Below are positions 1-5,866 of a stretch of DNA of 6,027 nucleotides, piece by piece. Positions within the stretch are counted from its first letter, which is position 1. Every line of letters begins with the position of its first letter. Origin of the DNA: an uncultured Oscillospiraceae bacterium (GTDB lineage: Bacteria; Bacillota; Clostridia; Oscillospirales; Oscillospiraceae); contig CAKTXB010000125.1 of NCBI GenBank assembly GCA_934630555.1, forward strand, positions 1 through 6,027. Reading direction: 5' to 3'. Both the position numbers and the translations under genes were made by a program. The notes beneath the pieces are model-generated. The model was not told the origin of the DNA and ran no database searches. It saw only the letters and a list, made by a program, of their open reading frames with translations.

Positions 1-1
1 G

Positions 2-580
2 GTGCTGGTCGGGCCGCAGGTGTATTTGACCGGCGAGGAGGCGGCTGCGGACGGGTGCATGGCCGCGGCGGCGCTGGCCGGACAGCTGGCCGGGATGAGC
101 GATCCGGCGGAGCCGCTGAACGGACTGGAGCTGCAGGGGCTTTGCGGCGTGACAGCGACGTATTCGGACACGGAATATGACGCGCTTTGCGCGGCGGGCG
201 TGACGGCCCTGGAATGCGAGGGCGGCGTGGTGCGTGTGATCCGGGCGCTGACGACGCGGACGAAAACGGGCGGCAGCGCGGACAAGACGTATCGCGAGCT
301 GACGACGATGCTGATTTTGGACGAGCTGATCCCGGCGCTGCGGACGGTGCTGCGGGCGAAGTTTGCACGCGCGAAAAACAACGCGCTGACGCGCAAGGCC
401 ATCCGCAACCAGGTGGTTTTGGAATTGCAGACGCGGGTGGAGCGCGAGATCATTGAGGGATATGAAGATCTGACGGTGACGGCGGCAGCGGACGACCGGA
501 CGACGTGCGTGGTGGCGTTTACGTTTACGGTGACGCAGGGGCTGAACCGCATTTTGCTGACGGCGCACATGAATGTGTAA
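2..580 (+). CDS. Phage tail sheath protein, C-terminal part (5' end outside window)
   Basis: This is the C-terminal 192 residues of a contractile tail sheath subunit, the protein that wraps the tail tube and shortens to drive it through the target envelope. The reading frame is open to the window edge, and the GTG at position 2 is almost certainly an internal valine codon, since sheath proteins usually have 350 to 500 residues. The family pattern is clear: VRVIRALTTRT near residues 77-87, a Tyr-Arg-Glu-Leu motif followed by a long helix, then KNNALTRKAIRNQV near residues 125-138, and a final strand TFTVTQGLNRILLT that carries the C-terminal arm used to interlock neighbouring subunits. It ends in TAA, and a GGAGGGG Shine-Dalgarno for the tube gene follows directly. 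The family call is firm. The missing N-terminal part cannot be judged. Confidence 0.93.
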   Translation: MLVGPQVYLTGEEAAADGCMAAAALAGQLAGMSDPAEPLNGLELQGLCGVTATYSDTEYDALCAAGVTALECEGGVVRVIRALTTRTKTGGSADKTYRELTTMLILDELIPALRTVLRAKFARAKNNALTRKAIRNQVVLELQTRVEREIIEGYEDLTVTAAADDRTTCVVAFTFTVTQGLNRILLTAHMNV

Positions 581-592
581 GGAGGGGCGCAG

Positions 593-982
593 ATGACGGG
601 GATGAAGGTGCCGACGACGGCGGACATTTATCTGGAAGCGGACGGGCGGCGCGTGGCGGTGGTGCAGAGCTACCGCGTGACGGCCAAGCGCTCGAGCAAG
701 GCCATTTACGCGTTTGGACAGGAGGAGCCGGTGGCGACGATCCGCGGACAGGGGCGGTACACCATTGAGCTGACGCGCATTTATGCGACGGACGAGGCCA
801 TTCGCGACGGGATCTCGTTTCTGGAGCTGGAGGATTTTTCACTGGTGGTGTGCAAGCCGGACCGCAGCGTGATCTACGCGGGGTGCCAGTGGAGTGAGAT
901 CCAGGAGAGCGCGGAGGTGGGCGGCAATGTGATGGAGAAGGTCACATTGGAGGCCAGAAGCCGCGTGGAAACGGCGGAATGA
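593..982 (+). CDS. Phage tail tube protein (XkdM-like)
   Basis: This small beta-rich protein of 129 residues directly follows the sheath, the standard position of the tail tube subunit that polymerises as hexameric rings inside the sheath. The start chosen is ATG 593, which has GGAGGGG at 581-587 with 5 nt between; the ATG at 602 is three codons in and would place the Shine-Dalgarno further away. Visible features that fit the tube fold are ADIYLEADGRRVAVVQSYRV (residues 10-29), an alternating-strand pattern such as RYTIELTRIYATDE (55-68), FSLVVCKPDRSVIYAGC (82-98), and a closing strand near VMEKVTLEARSR. Length is close to other PBSX-type tube proteins (about 130-150 residues). It overlaps the next gene by 4 nt (ATGA). 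Identity rests on both sequence character and position. Confidence 0.82.
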   Translation: MTGMKVPTTADIYLEADGRRVAVVQSYRVTAKRSSKAIYAFGQEEPVATIRGQGRYTIELTRIYATDEAIRDGISFLELEDFSLVVCKPDRSVIYAGCQWSEIQESAEVGGNVMEKVTLEARSRVETAE

Positions 983-1641
983 TGGAACGGGAGCTGCTGG
1001 AATTTCTGACGGGCGGCGGCGCGGTCGTGGACGGGCTGGAACTGCGGCCGCTTTCGGCGTATGCGCTTTTGCAGGCGCGGGCGGAGGCCTTGCGCATGAC
1101 GGGAGAGGACACGGACACGGCGGGGCTGTATGCGAACGCGTGTATTTTGGCGCGGGCGGCATGGCGCGACGGCGCGCCGGCATTTTGCGACGCGCAGGCA
1201 GTTCTGCGGCAGTGCCCGGCGGAGGAGATGGAGCGGCTGATGGGCGTGTACGCGCAGGCGTGCGCGCCCGGACGGCTGGACGCGGAAAAGCAGACGCGGC
1301 TGCGGGCGGCCTTGCAGGACGATGTGCAGGCACAGCTGCGCTGGCGCGTGCTGCGGGCGTTTGGCGTTTTGCCGACGGAGGCGCGGGCCCGGGAGATGAC
1401 GCCGGAGGATTATTTATATTGTGCGATGCAGCTGGCGCTGGAGGAGGAGCAGCGGCTGGCGGGGCTTTGCCCGGCGTGCCGCGAGGCGGCGCGGCTGGCG
1501 CGGTGCAGCTGCTGCGGGGCGCTGCTGCCGGTGGAAAACGCGGCGTTTGATGAAAAACGGTTTGAGGAGCTGAAGCACGGTGGAGTATCTGAAACAGGTG
1601 ATGCTGCGGCAGACGGTGCTGGCGGCGGCAGCGCACCGTGA
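979..1641 (+). CDS. Chaperone-slot tail protein with zinc-ribbon-like Cys cluster
   Basis: This protein of 220 residues sits where PBSX-type tails encode the tail assembly chaperone (XkdN position), a protein that normally binds the tape measure and recruits tube subunits. It is mostly predicted helical: LSAYALLQARAEALRM (25-40), a long helical middle, and TPEDYLYCAMQLALEEEQRL (141-160). Directly after comes C164-x2-C167-x8-C176-x2-C179 (CPAC, then CSCCG), spaced like a small zinc ribbon, then NAAFDEKRFEEL and a flexible Gly/Ala/Asp tail (201-220). A Cys cluster is not a feature I know from XkdN-type chaperones. The start is ATG 979, overlapping the tube stop (ATGA); ATG 982 is also possible and would change only one residue. 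The last 62 nt overlap the next gene in the +1 frame. The chaperone role is inferred from position, and metal binding from spacing only. Confidence 0.6.
   Translation: MMERELLEFLTGGGAVVDGLELRPLSAYALLQARAEALRMTGEDTDTAGLYANACILARAAWRDGAPAFCDAQAVLRQCPAEEMERLMGVYAQACAPGRLDAEKQTRLRAALQDDVQAQLRWRVLRAFGVLPTEARAREMTPEDYLYCAMQLALEEEQRLAGLCPACREAARLARCSCCGALLPVENAAFDEKRFEELKHGGVSETGDAAADGAGGGSAP
1564..1569 (+). promoter_or_regulatory. Ribosome binding site for the GTG start at 1580
   Basis: GAGGAG lies inside the end of the upstream gene, 10 nt before the GTG at 1580. An in-frame TGA at 1571-1573 blocks any start further upstream in that frame, so the GTG is the earliest usable start. It allows independent or coupled initiation of the overlapped gene and makes a programmed frameshift unnecessary. 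Confidence 0.5.
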
Positions 1642-2035
1642 GGCCGCGGAAGCGGTCCATGAGCAGCTGGCGGAGGTTTTGCCGGGGGCGGACGGCTTGA
1701 CGCAGACGGCAGGCGGCGCGGACGACGGGGCACAGCGTGCGGGGCCGGAAGCAGCTGCGCCGGAGGATATGGCGGGCAGTCTGCTGGGAGAGCTGGAGCA
1801 GGCGGCGCAGGCGCGCGCGGCGCTGGAAGCGCTGCGGCAGGAAGCGGTGCAGACGCGGGCTGTGCGGCAGGTGCGGCCAGCGGCAACGGAGAAGGCCGAC
1901 GGCGTGATGGGCGGCGCGGTGACGCAGTCGTGGACGCAGCTGCGCACGGCGGGCATTGCGGGCGCGCAGACGGAGCGGTCGATGGCGGAGATCTCGCGGT
2001 TTTTTGAGCGGGATGCAAGACGATACGGAGGATGA
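1580..2035 (+). CDS. Small Ala/Gln-rich helical protein in the tape-measure slot, unknown function
   Basis: I do not recognise this 151-residue protein. It lies exactly where the tape measure gene is found in contractile tails but is far shorter. It reads as a helical N-terminal segment (YLKQVMLRQTVLAAAAHREA, 3-22, continuing to about 35), a low-complexity Gly/Ala/Asp/Thr linker (36-62), a second helix rich in Ala, Gln, Glu and Leu (63-90, AALEALRQEAVQTRAVRQV), then a more varied C-terminal part ending ISRFFERDARRYGG (138-151), which looks like a specific contact motif. No signal peptide or transmembrane segment is visible. It starts with GTG 1580, overlapping the previous gene by 62 nt, and stops 3 nt before the LysM gene. 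It could be a minimal length-setting or tube-initiation protein, or a chaperone partner; both are inference. Confidence 0.65.
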   Translation: MEYLKQVMLRQTVLAAAAHREAAEAVHEQLAEVLPGADGLTQTAGGADDGAQRAGPEAAAPEDMAGSLLGELEQAAQARAALEALRQEAVQTRAVRQVRPAATEKADGVMGGAVTQSWTQLRTAGIAGAQTERSMAEISRFFERDARRYGG

Positions 2036-2038
2036 AGA

Positions 2039-2593
2039 ATGCAGGCGATGCGCTACAAGGAGTTTACGTGGCCGAACAATCCGGCGCGGTACACGCTGTC
2101 ATGCGAGCGGCTGACGGCGGTGCATAAAATGCCGATGGGGAGCTACTGCGTGCAGGATCTGGGCAGGAGCCGGACGGTTCTGCGCGGCGCGGGCGAGTTT
2201 TTTGGCGCGGGGGCGTATGCGCGCTTCCGGGCGCTGGTGGAGGTATTTGCGCAGGATGGCGCGGGGGCGCTGCGCCACCCGGTATGGCAGTGCGCGGCGG
2301 CGTATTTTACGCGGCTGGAGCTGACGCAGGAGCCGCGGTCAGACTATGTGGCGTACAGCTTTGAATTTTGCGACGCGGGCACGGAGGCGGCGGCGCCGCA
2401 GATCCGTGCGGCGGCAGCGGAGGATGCGGCGGCAGCGGCGGCGCAGAAGCGGTATCACACCGTGGTGGGCGGCGACACGCTTTGGAGCATTTGCAGGCGG
2501 TACGGGCTTTCGATGCGGCAGATGCTGGCGCTGAATCCGGGCATTCGGAACCCGAATCTGATCCGCGTGGGAGAGGAGCTGCGGGTCGGATGA
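2039..2593 (+). CDS. LysM-containing baseplate protein (XkdP-like)
   Basis: This 184-residue protein has two parts. Residues 1-115 (YKEFTWPNNPARYTL, then a beta-rich stretch ending DYVAYSFEFCD) resemble the N-terminal domain of XkdP and related phage tail adaptor proteins that link the tube to the baseplate hub. After an Ala-rich linker (117-136) comes one LysM domain at about 139-183: YHTVVGGDTLWSICRRYGLS, then LNPGIRNPNLIRVGEELRV, with the usual GDTLW start and the Asn-Pro and Val-Gly-Glu-Leu hallmarks. LysM binds N-acetylglucosamine in peptidoglycan, or in tails may serve purely structural docking. ATG 2039 has GGAGGA at 2027-2032, which overlaps the preceding stop. The end overlaps the hub gene by 4 nt. 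Its place just upstream of the hub matches PBSX-type tails, where it normally follows the tape measure. Confidence 0.85.
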   Translation: MQAMRYKEFTWPNNPARYTLSCERLTAVHKMPMGSYCVQDLGRSRTVLRGAGEFFGAGAYARFRALVEVFAQDGAGALRHPVWQCAAAYFTRLELTQEPRSDYVAYSFEFCDAGTEAAAPQIRAAAAEDAAAAAAQKRYHTVVGGDTLWSICRRYGLSMRQMLALNPGIRNPNLIRVGEELRVG

Positions 2594-3522
2594 AGGGATA
2601 TTTGACGCTGTGCGGCGGCGAGCGGGCGGAGCTGCCGGAGCTGATGCAGTGGAGCATCCGGGCGACGGACGGCGACCCGTGCGGGAGCTTTTCAGTGCGG
2701 TTCCGGCACACGGCGGCGTGGCTGCCGGTTTTAGAGCAGGCGGTGCGGTTTTATGCGGAGGACAGCGGCGGCGCGGCGGCGTTTTCGGGCGTGGTGGATG
2801 ATTTTGAGGTGCGGCTGAGCGACAAGGGGCTTTTGGCAGAGGTCTCGGGCCGGTCGATGGCGGCGGTGCTGATGGACAACCAGGTGCGGGCGGCGGAATT
2901 TGTGAGCGCGCAGCTGGAGGATATTTTGCGGCTGTATGTGCGGCCGTATGGGGTGGGGCAGATCGATGCGGAGGCGATGCCGCCGGTGGCAGAGTTTACG
3001 GTGGAAACAGGGTATAGCTGCTGGCAGGTGCTGACGGGATTCTGCCGGCACAGCGCGGATATTTTTCCGCGGTTTTTGCCGGACGGCACGCTGGTGCTGC
3101 GCAAGAGCGCCGGCGGGCGGCGCGTTACGATCTGTCCGGAGCAGGTGCTGCTTTGCAGCTATGCGCAGAAGCGGTATGGCGTGGCGGCGCGGCAGGTGAT
3201 GGTGAACACGCGCAACGGGGCGCAGCAGGTCGCGGAAAGCGCGGCGCTTTTGGCGCTTGGCACCCGATGCACGCACGTGAGCGGGCGCGCGGGCAGCAAG
3301 GTGCGCGCGACGTGGCGCACGGCGCAGCAGCGGCTGGACGACAGCGCGCGGGATCGGTGCACGGTACAGGTGCGGCTGCTGGGCGCGGAAGCGGTGCGGC
3401 CGCTGGATCTTGTGACGCTGGACGTGCCGGAGCTGGGGCTTGCGGGAGTATTTACGGTGCAGGCGGCGGCGCGCAGCGGCGACGACACAGGCGTTTACAC
3501 GACGCTGGATCTGAGGAGATAG
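2590..3522 (+). CDS. Baseplate hub protein (XkdQ / gpD / gp27-like)
   Basis: This 310-residue protein fits the hub that joins tail tube to spike, the family that includes XkdQ, P2 gpD, T4 gp27 and the VgrG N-terminal half. Supporting stretches are SFSVRFRHTAAWLPVLEQAV (33-52), FSGVVDDFEVRLSDKG (65-80), the family-typical GRSMAAVLMDN (87-97), a central domain with QLEDILRLYVRPYGV (108-122) and CWQVLTGFCRHS (144-155), FLPDGTLVLRK (162-172), and a C-terminal beta domain ending GVFTVQAAARSGDDTGVYTT. The reading frame is open upstream to 2368, but ATG 2590 is the start: it overlaps the LysM stop as ATGA, and the upstream extension is the out-of-frame shadow of the LysM gene. Four nt separate it from the spike gene. 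Family assignment is by pattern and position, since hubs diverge strongly. Confidence 0.8.
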   Translation: MKGYLTLCGGERAELPELMQWSIRATDGDPCGSFSVRFRHTAAWLPVLEQAVRFYAEDSGGAAAFSGVVDDFEVRLSDKGLLAEVSGRSMAAVLMDNQVRAAEFVSAQLEDILRLYVRPYGVGQIDAEAMPPVAEFTVETGYSCWQVLTGFCRHSADIFPRFLPDGTLVLRKSAGGRRVTICPEQVLLCSYAQKRYGVAARQVMVNTRNGAQQVAESAALLALGTRCTHVSGRAGSKVRATWRTAQQRLDDSARDRCTVQVRLLGAEAVRPLDLVTLDVPELGLAGVFTVQAAARSGDDTGVYTTLDLRR

Positions 3523-3526
3523 GACG

Positions 3527-3898
3527 ATGTGGCTTTCAAGAAGAATCACGCACCCGGAGGCGGAGGAAGAGGCCGCGACGCTGGGTACGGTGAGTATGGG
3601 CGGCAGCAGCACGGCGGTGGTGACGGACGGGGAAAAGCGCGGGGCGCATATCATCTCGCCGGGCGGCTATTGCTGGCAGCCGGGCGCGCAGCAGAGCGTG
3701 CTGGTCATTAAGGCGAGCGAGGCGTATATTCCGGGGGCTTTGCAGACGGGCGCGGAGGCGCTTGCACCGGGGGAAGTGATGGTATATTCGGACGCGGCGC
3801 GGATCGTGCTGCGGAACAACGGCGACATTGAGATGTGCGGGAAGGTGCGCATTACGGGCAAATTGTTTGTCAATGGAGAGGAGCTGGGCGCGGAATGA
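3527..3898 (+). CDS. Short baseplate spike protein, Mu gp45/gpV-like
   Basis: This 123-residue protein has the layout of a small central spike: an N-terminal stretch, then an OB-like beta domain (LGTVSMGGSSTAVV at 19-32; HIISPGGYCWQPGAQQSVLV at 41-60, resembling the pro-Tyr-Gly and pro-Gly-Ala pattern of Mu gp45), then GEVMVYSDAARIVLRNNGDI (82-101) and a repetitive beta-helix-like C-terminus with short strands separated by Gly or Asn (ARIVLRNNGDIEMCG, VRITGKLFVNGEEL). This is the tip that punctures the target membrane. No apical His-x-His iron site is visible, unlike P2 gpV-type spikes. It takes the place of DUF2577/XkdR in the PBSX order. ATG 3527 has GAGGAG at 3513-3518, and the stop overlaps the next start (ATGA). 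Confidence 0.75.
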   Translation: MWLSRRITHPEAEEEAATLGTVSMGGSSTAVVTDGEKRGAHIISPGGYCWQPGAQQSVLVIKASEAYIPGALQTGAEALAPGEVMVYSDAARIVLRNNGDIEMCGKVRITGKLFVNGEELGAE

Positions 3899-4245
3899 TG
3901 GAAAACCTGCTGCGGGAGGGCGACTATGTGCCGGACGGGTTCGGCGGGTTCGTGCGGCTGCACGGGAACGAGAAGGTATTGCAGCGGGCGCTGTTCCGGC
4001 TGACGTGCCGGCGCGGGGCGTTCTGCTTTTTGCCGGAGCTGGGCAGCCGGCTGCGGGAGCTGGGGCGCGAAAAGCCGGCACTGCGCGCGCAGGCGGCGCG
4101 GCAGATGGCGGCGGAGGCACTGACGGGGCTGCCGGTGCGTGTGACGGATGCGGCGGTGCGGACAGACACGGACAAGGACGCGGCGGTGACGGTATATTTG
4201 CAGGCGGCGGACGGAACGGCGGCTGCGGTGGAGGTGACGGTATGA
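3895..4245 (+). CDS. Baseplate wedge protein, gp25/gpW-like (XkdS position)
   Basis: A protein of 116 residues with the family signature of the gp25-like/GPW wedge subunit, which connects the baseplate wedges to the first sheath ring. Key stretch is VLQRALFRLTCRRGAFCFLP (28-47) followed by ELGSRLREL (48-56), matching the usual pattern of a helix, a Leu-x-Thr-x-x-Gly turn and a Pro-x-x-Gly-Ser motif. It ends with a beta-rich segment (AVTVYLQAADG, VEVTV). The start is ATG 3895, overlapping the spike stop; the alternative ATG 3898 removes one residue. An in-frame ATG at 3835 lies inside the spike gene and is rejected. The stop overlaps the J gene by 4 nt. The family call is based on motif and its standard position directly before baseplate J. 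Confidence 0.82.
   Translation: MMENLLREGDYVPDGFGGFVRLHGNEKVLQRALFRLTCRRGAFCFLPELGSRLRELGREKPALRAQAARQMAAEALTGLPVRVTDAAVRTDTDKDAAVTVYLQAADGTAAAVEVTV
4230..4234 (+). promoter_or_regulatory. Ribosome binding site for the baseplate J gene
   Basis: GGAGG lies 7 nt before ATG 4242, within the end of the gp25-like gene. It supports that start over the in-frame upstream extension and indicates coupled translation across the ATGA overlap. Confidence 0.6.
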
Positions 4246-5297
4246 AAGAGGTCGCGGAGATCTATCGGGAAATGCTGGATGCGTTTGCCGAAAAGACGGG
4301 GTTCGCGATGGAGGATACGGCGGATCTGGCGGTGCGGCTGTATGCCGCGGCGGCACAGCTGCAGACGCTGTATGTGTACGCGGACTGGGCGCTGGGGCAG
4401 AGCTTTCCGCAGACGGCGGCGGGGGAGTATCTGGACCGGCACGCGGCGCTGCGCGGACTGGCGCGCAAGGCGGGCACAAAGGCGCGCGGTACGCTGCGGT
4501 TCAAGGTGGAGCTGGCACGGACGGACGATCTGCCGATCGAGGCGGGCACAGTGTGCACGACGGCGGGGCTGGTGCGGTTTGTGACGACGCAGGACGCGGT
4601 GATCCCGGCGGGAAGCCTGTATGCCGATGTGCCGGCCATGGCGGAAAGCGCCGGGGCGGCGGGCAATGTGCCGGCGCAGAGCGTGACGGTCTTGACAAAG
4701 GCGCCGGTGGGCGTGGCGGGCGTGACGAATCTGGCGGCGTTTGCAGGCGGCAGCGACGCGGAGGACGACGAGGGGCTGCGCGCGCGGGTGCTGGACAGCT
4801 TCCGCAGACTGCCGAACGGCGCGAACGCGGCGTTTTATGAGGCGCGGGCGCTGGCAGATCCGGGCGTGGGCGCGGTGTCGGTCATTCCGCGGGAGCGCGG
4901 GATCGGCACGGTGGGCGTGGTGATCGCCGCGCCGGACGGCGTGCCGTCGGAGGAACTGGTGGCGCGGGTGCAGGCGGATCTGCAGACGGTGCGGGAGATC
5001 GCGGTGGATGTTTCGGTGCGTGCGCCGCAGACGGCGACGGTGAATGTGGCGGTGCAGATACAGCCGAAGGCAGGCGTGACGTTTGACGCGGCGAAGGCGG
5101 CGGTGCAGACGGCGCTGGCAGCGCAGTTTACGGGCGCGATGCTGGGCAGGAGCGTATATCGCGCGGCACTGGGGAATCTGATCTATGAAACGGGCGCGGT
5201 GGAAAACTATACGCTGGTGCAGCCGGCGGCGGATGTGGCCGGGGCGGCGGGAAAGCTGCCGGTCCTGGGCACGGTGACGGTGACGGAGGACGCTTGA
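4242..5297 (+). CDS. Baseplate J/gp47 family protein (XkdT-like)
   Basis: This 351-residue protein is the baseplate J-like wedge component (P2 gpJ, Mu gp47, XkdT), which with gp25-like and YmfQ-like proteins builds the ring that triggers sheath contraction. The family motifs appear in order: an N-terminal helical region (1-55), AGEYLDRHAALRGLARKAGT (60-79), then RGTLRF and IEAGTVCTTAGLVRFVTT (99-116), IPAGS, GAAGNVPAQSVTVL (138-151), VTNLAAFAGGSDAEDDEGLR (161-180) with the usual Gly-Gly-x-Asp and acidic Arg-rich stretch, then GANAAFYEARALADPGVGAV (193-212), and a C-terminal half of alternating strands and helices (TVGVVIAAPDG, VNVAVQIQPKAG). Length is normal for XkdT types (about 350). The start is ATG 4242 with GGAGG at 4230. 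It is the best-conserved and surest call in the window. Confidence 0.95.
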   Translation: MKEVAEIYREMLDAFAEKTGFAMEDTADLAVRLYAAAAQLQTLYVYADWALGQSFPQTAAGEYLDRHAALRGLARKAGTKARGTLRFKVELARTDDLPIEAGTVCTTAGLVRFVTTQDAVIPAGSLYADVPAMAESAGAAGNVPAQSVTVLTKAPVGVAGVTNLAAFAGGSDAEDDEGLRARVLDSFRRLPNGANAAFYEARALADPGVGAVSVIPRERGIGTVGVVIAAPDGVPSEELVARVQADLQTVREIAVDVSVRAPQTATVNVAVQIQPKAGVTFDAAKAAVQTALAAQFTGAMLGRSVYRAALGNLIYETGAVENYTLVQPAADVAGAAGKLPVLGTVTVTEDA

Positions 5298-5298
5298 G

Positions 5299-5862
5299 AT
5301 GGGCTATGCACAGGAGCTGATGGCGCTGCTGCGGCCGCTGGGCGTGTATACGTTCCGAACGGGCAGCTTTTCGGCAGCGCAGGCGGAGGCGTTGGGCGCG
5401 CAGATGGATGTGCTTGGCGCACAGCTGGAGGACAATGCGCGGGAGAGCCTGGTGATGTCGGCAGAGGACGAGGGACTGCGGCGCGCGGAGGCGCTGTTTC
5501 GGTATCGCGCGCCGGTGGAGGGCGCCGCGCAGCGGCGGCGGGCACTGGCGGGGCTGATGCAGGTGAGCGGCGACGGATTCACCCTGGAGGCTTTGCAGCG
5601 CTGTTTGCTGGCGTGCGGCGCGGTATGCGCGCTGGAGGAAACGGGCGAGCCGGAGCACGTGCGGGTGCGGTTTCCGGAAATCATGGGCGTGCCGCCGCGA
5701 TTTGCGGAGATGCAGGTCATTATTGAGGATCTGCTGCCGGCACAGATCGGGATCGAGTATTTTTTCCGGTGGTGCACGTGGGGCGAAACGATGGCGTATG
5801 GGCTGACGTGGGGAGGACTGAACACAATGACGTGGAACGAATGGCGGACATACAGAGCGTGA
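5299..5862 (+). CDS. YmfQ/DUF2313 tail protein (XkdU, Mu gp48-like)
   Basis: This 187-residue protein is a wedge or tail-completion protein of the YmfQ/DUF2313 family (XkdU in PBSX, Mu gp48), which follows baseplate J in the standard order. The N-terminal half is helical (AQELMALLRPLGVYTFRTG at 4-22; MSAEDEGLRRAEALFRY at 53-69; QRRRALAGLMQVSGDGFT at 78-95), with the family feature of a Leu-rich repeat-like helix bundle. The C-terminal half is beta-rich with VRVRFPE (121-127) and IIEDLLPAQIGIEYFF (141-156), ending TWGETMAYGLTWGGLNTMTW, the typical Trp-rich tail of XkdU and Mu gp48 types. It starts at ATG 5299, one nt after the J stop, with GGAGGA at 5285-5290. A hairpin begins 4 nt past the stop, so it appears to be the last gene of the operon and no fibre gene follows. 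Confidence 0.88.
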   Translation: MGYAQELMALLRPLGVYTFRTGSFSAAQAEALGAQMDVLGAQLEDNARESLVMSAEDEGLRRAEALFRYRAPVEGAAQRRRALAGLMQVSGDGFTLEALQRCLLACGAVCALEETGEPEHVRVRFPEIMGVPPRFAEMQVIIEDLLPAQIGIEYFFRWCTWGETMAYGLTWGGLNTMTWNEWRTYRA

Positions 5863-5866
5863 AAAG

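Larger units (their letters stand above)
2..5862 (+). other. Contractile tail (phage-tail-like) structural operon, tape measure not present
   Basis: Ten consecutive + strand genes form one tightly packed unit. Junctions are: sheath, 12-nt gap, tube; tube/chaperone-slot 4-nt overlap; chaperone-slot/151-aa protein 62-nt overlap; 3-nt gap to the LysM gene; LysM/hub 4-nt overlap; 4-nt gap to the spike; spike/gp25 4-nt overlap; gp25/J 4-nt overlap; 1-nt gap to the YmfQ-like gene. No internal promoter or terminator is visible, so co-transcription and translational coupling are likely. The order matches the PBSX xkdK-M-N-(O)-P-Q-R-S-T-U series except that the tape measure (xkdO position) is missing and a Mu gp45-like protein occupies the xkdR position. 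The operon start lies upstream of the window. Confidence 0.85.

Noticed and set aside
2..4. GTG as the start of the sheath gene
   Set aside because: The translated part is only the C-terminal region of a sheath protein and the frame is open to the window edge; no Shine-Dalgarno can be seen because the sequence begins there.
1140..1550. 136-codon + strand frame inside the chaperone-slot gene
   Set aside because: Gly/Ala/Arg-rich out-of-frame shadow with no motif.
839..1660. 273-codon open frame on the - strand
   Set aside because: Ala/Pro/Arg low-complexity shadow of the tube and chaperone-slot genes.
2398..2455. GCG/GCA-rich repetitive stretch as a possible tandem repeat or recombination site
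   Set aside because: It encodes the Ala-rich linker of the LysM protein and has no regular period; codon bias explains it.
2368..2589. Upstream extension of the hub frame
   Set aside because: It overlaps the LysM gene in another frame and translates to Gly-rich low complexity; the ATGA overlap at 2590 is the better start.
2731..3654. 307-codon open frame on the - strand
   Set aside because: Opposite the hub and spike genes. Its Arg/His/Pro-rich translation is typical of the reverse of GC-rich codons, it has no recognisable motif, and the + strand genes are well supported.
3828..4241. Upstream extension of the baseplate J frame
   Set aside because: It is a shadow of the spike and gp25-like genes; ATG 4242 has its own GGAGG and the family N-terminus begins there.
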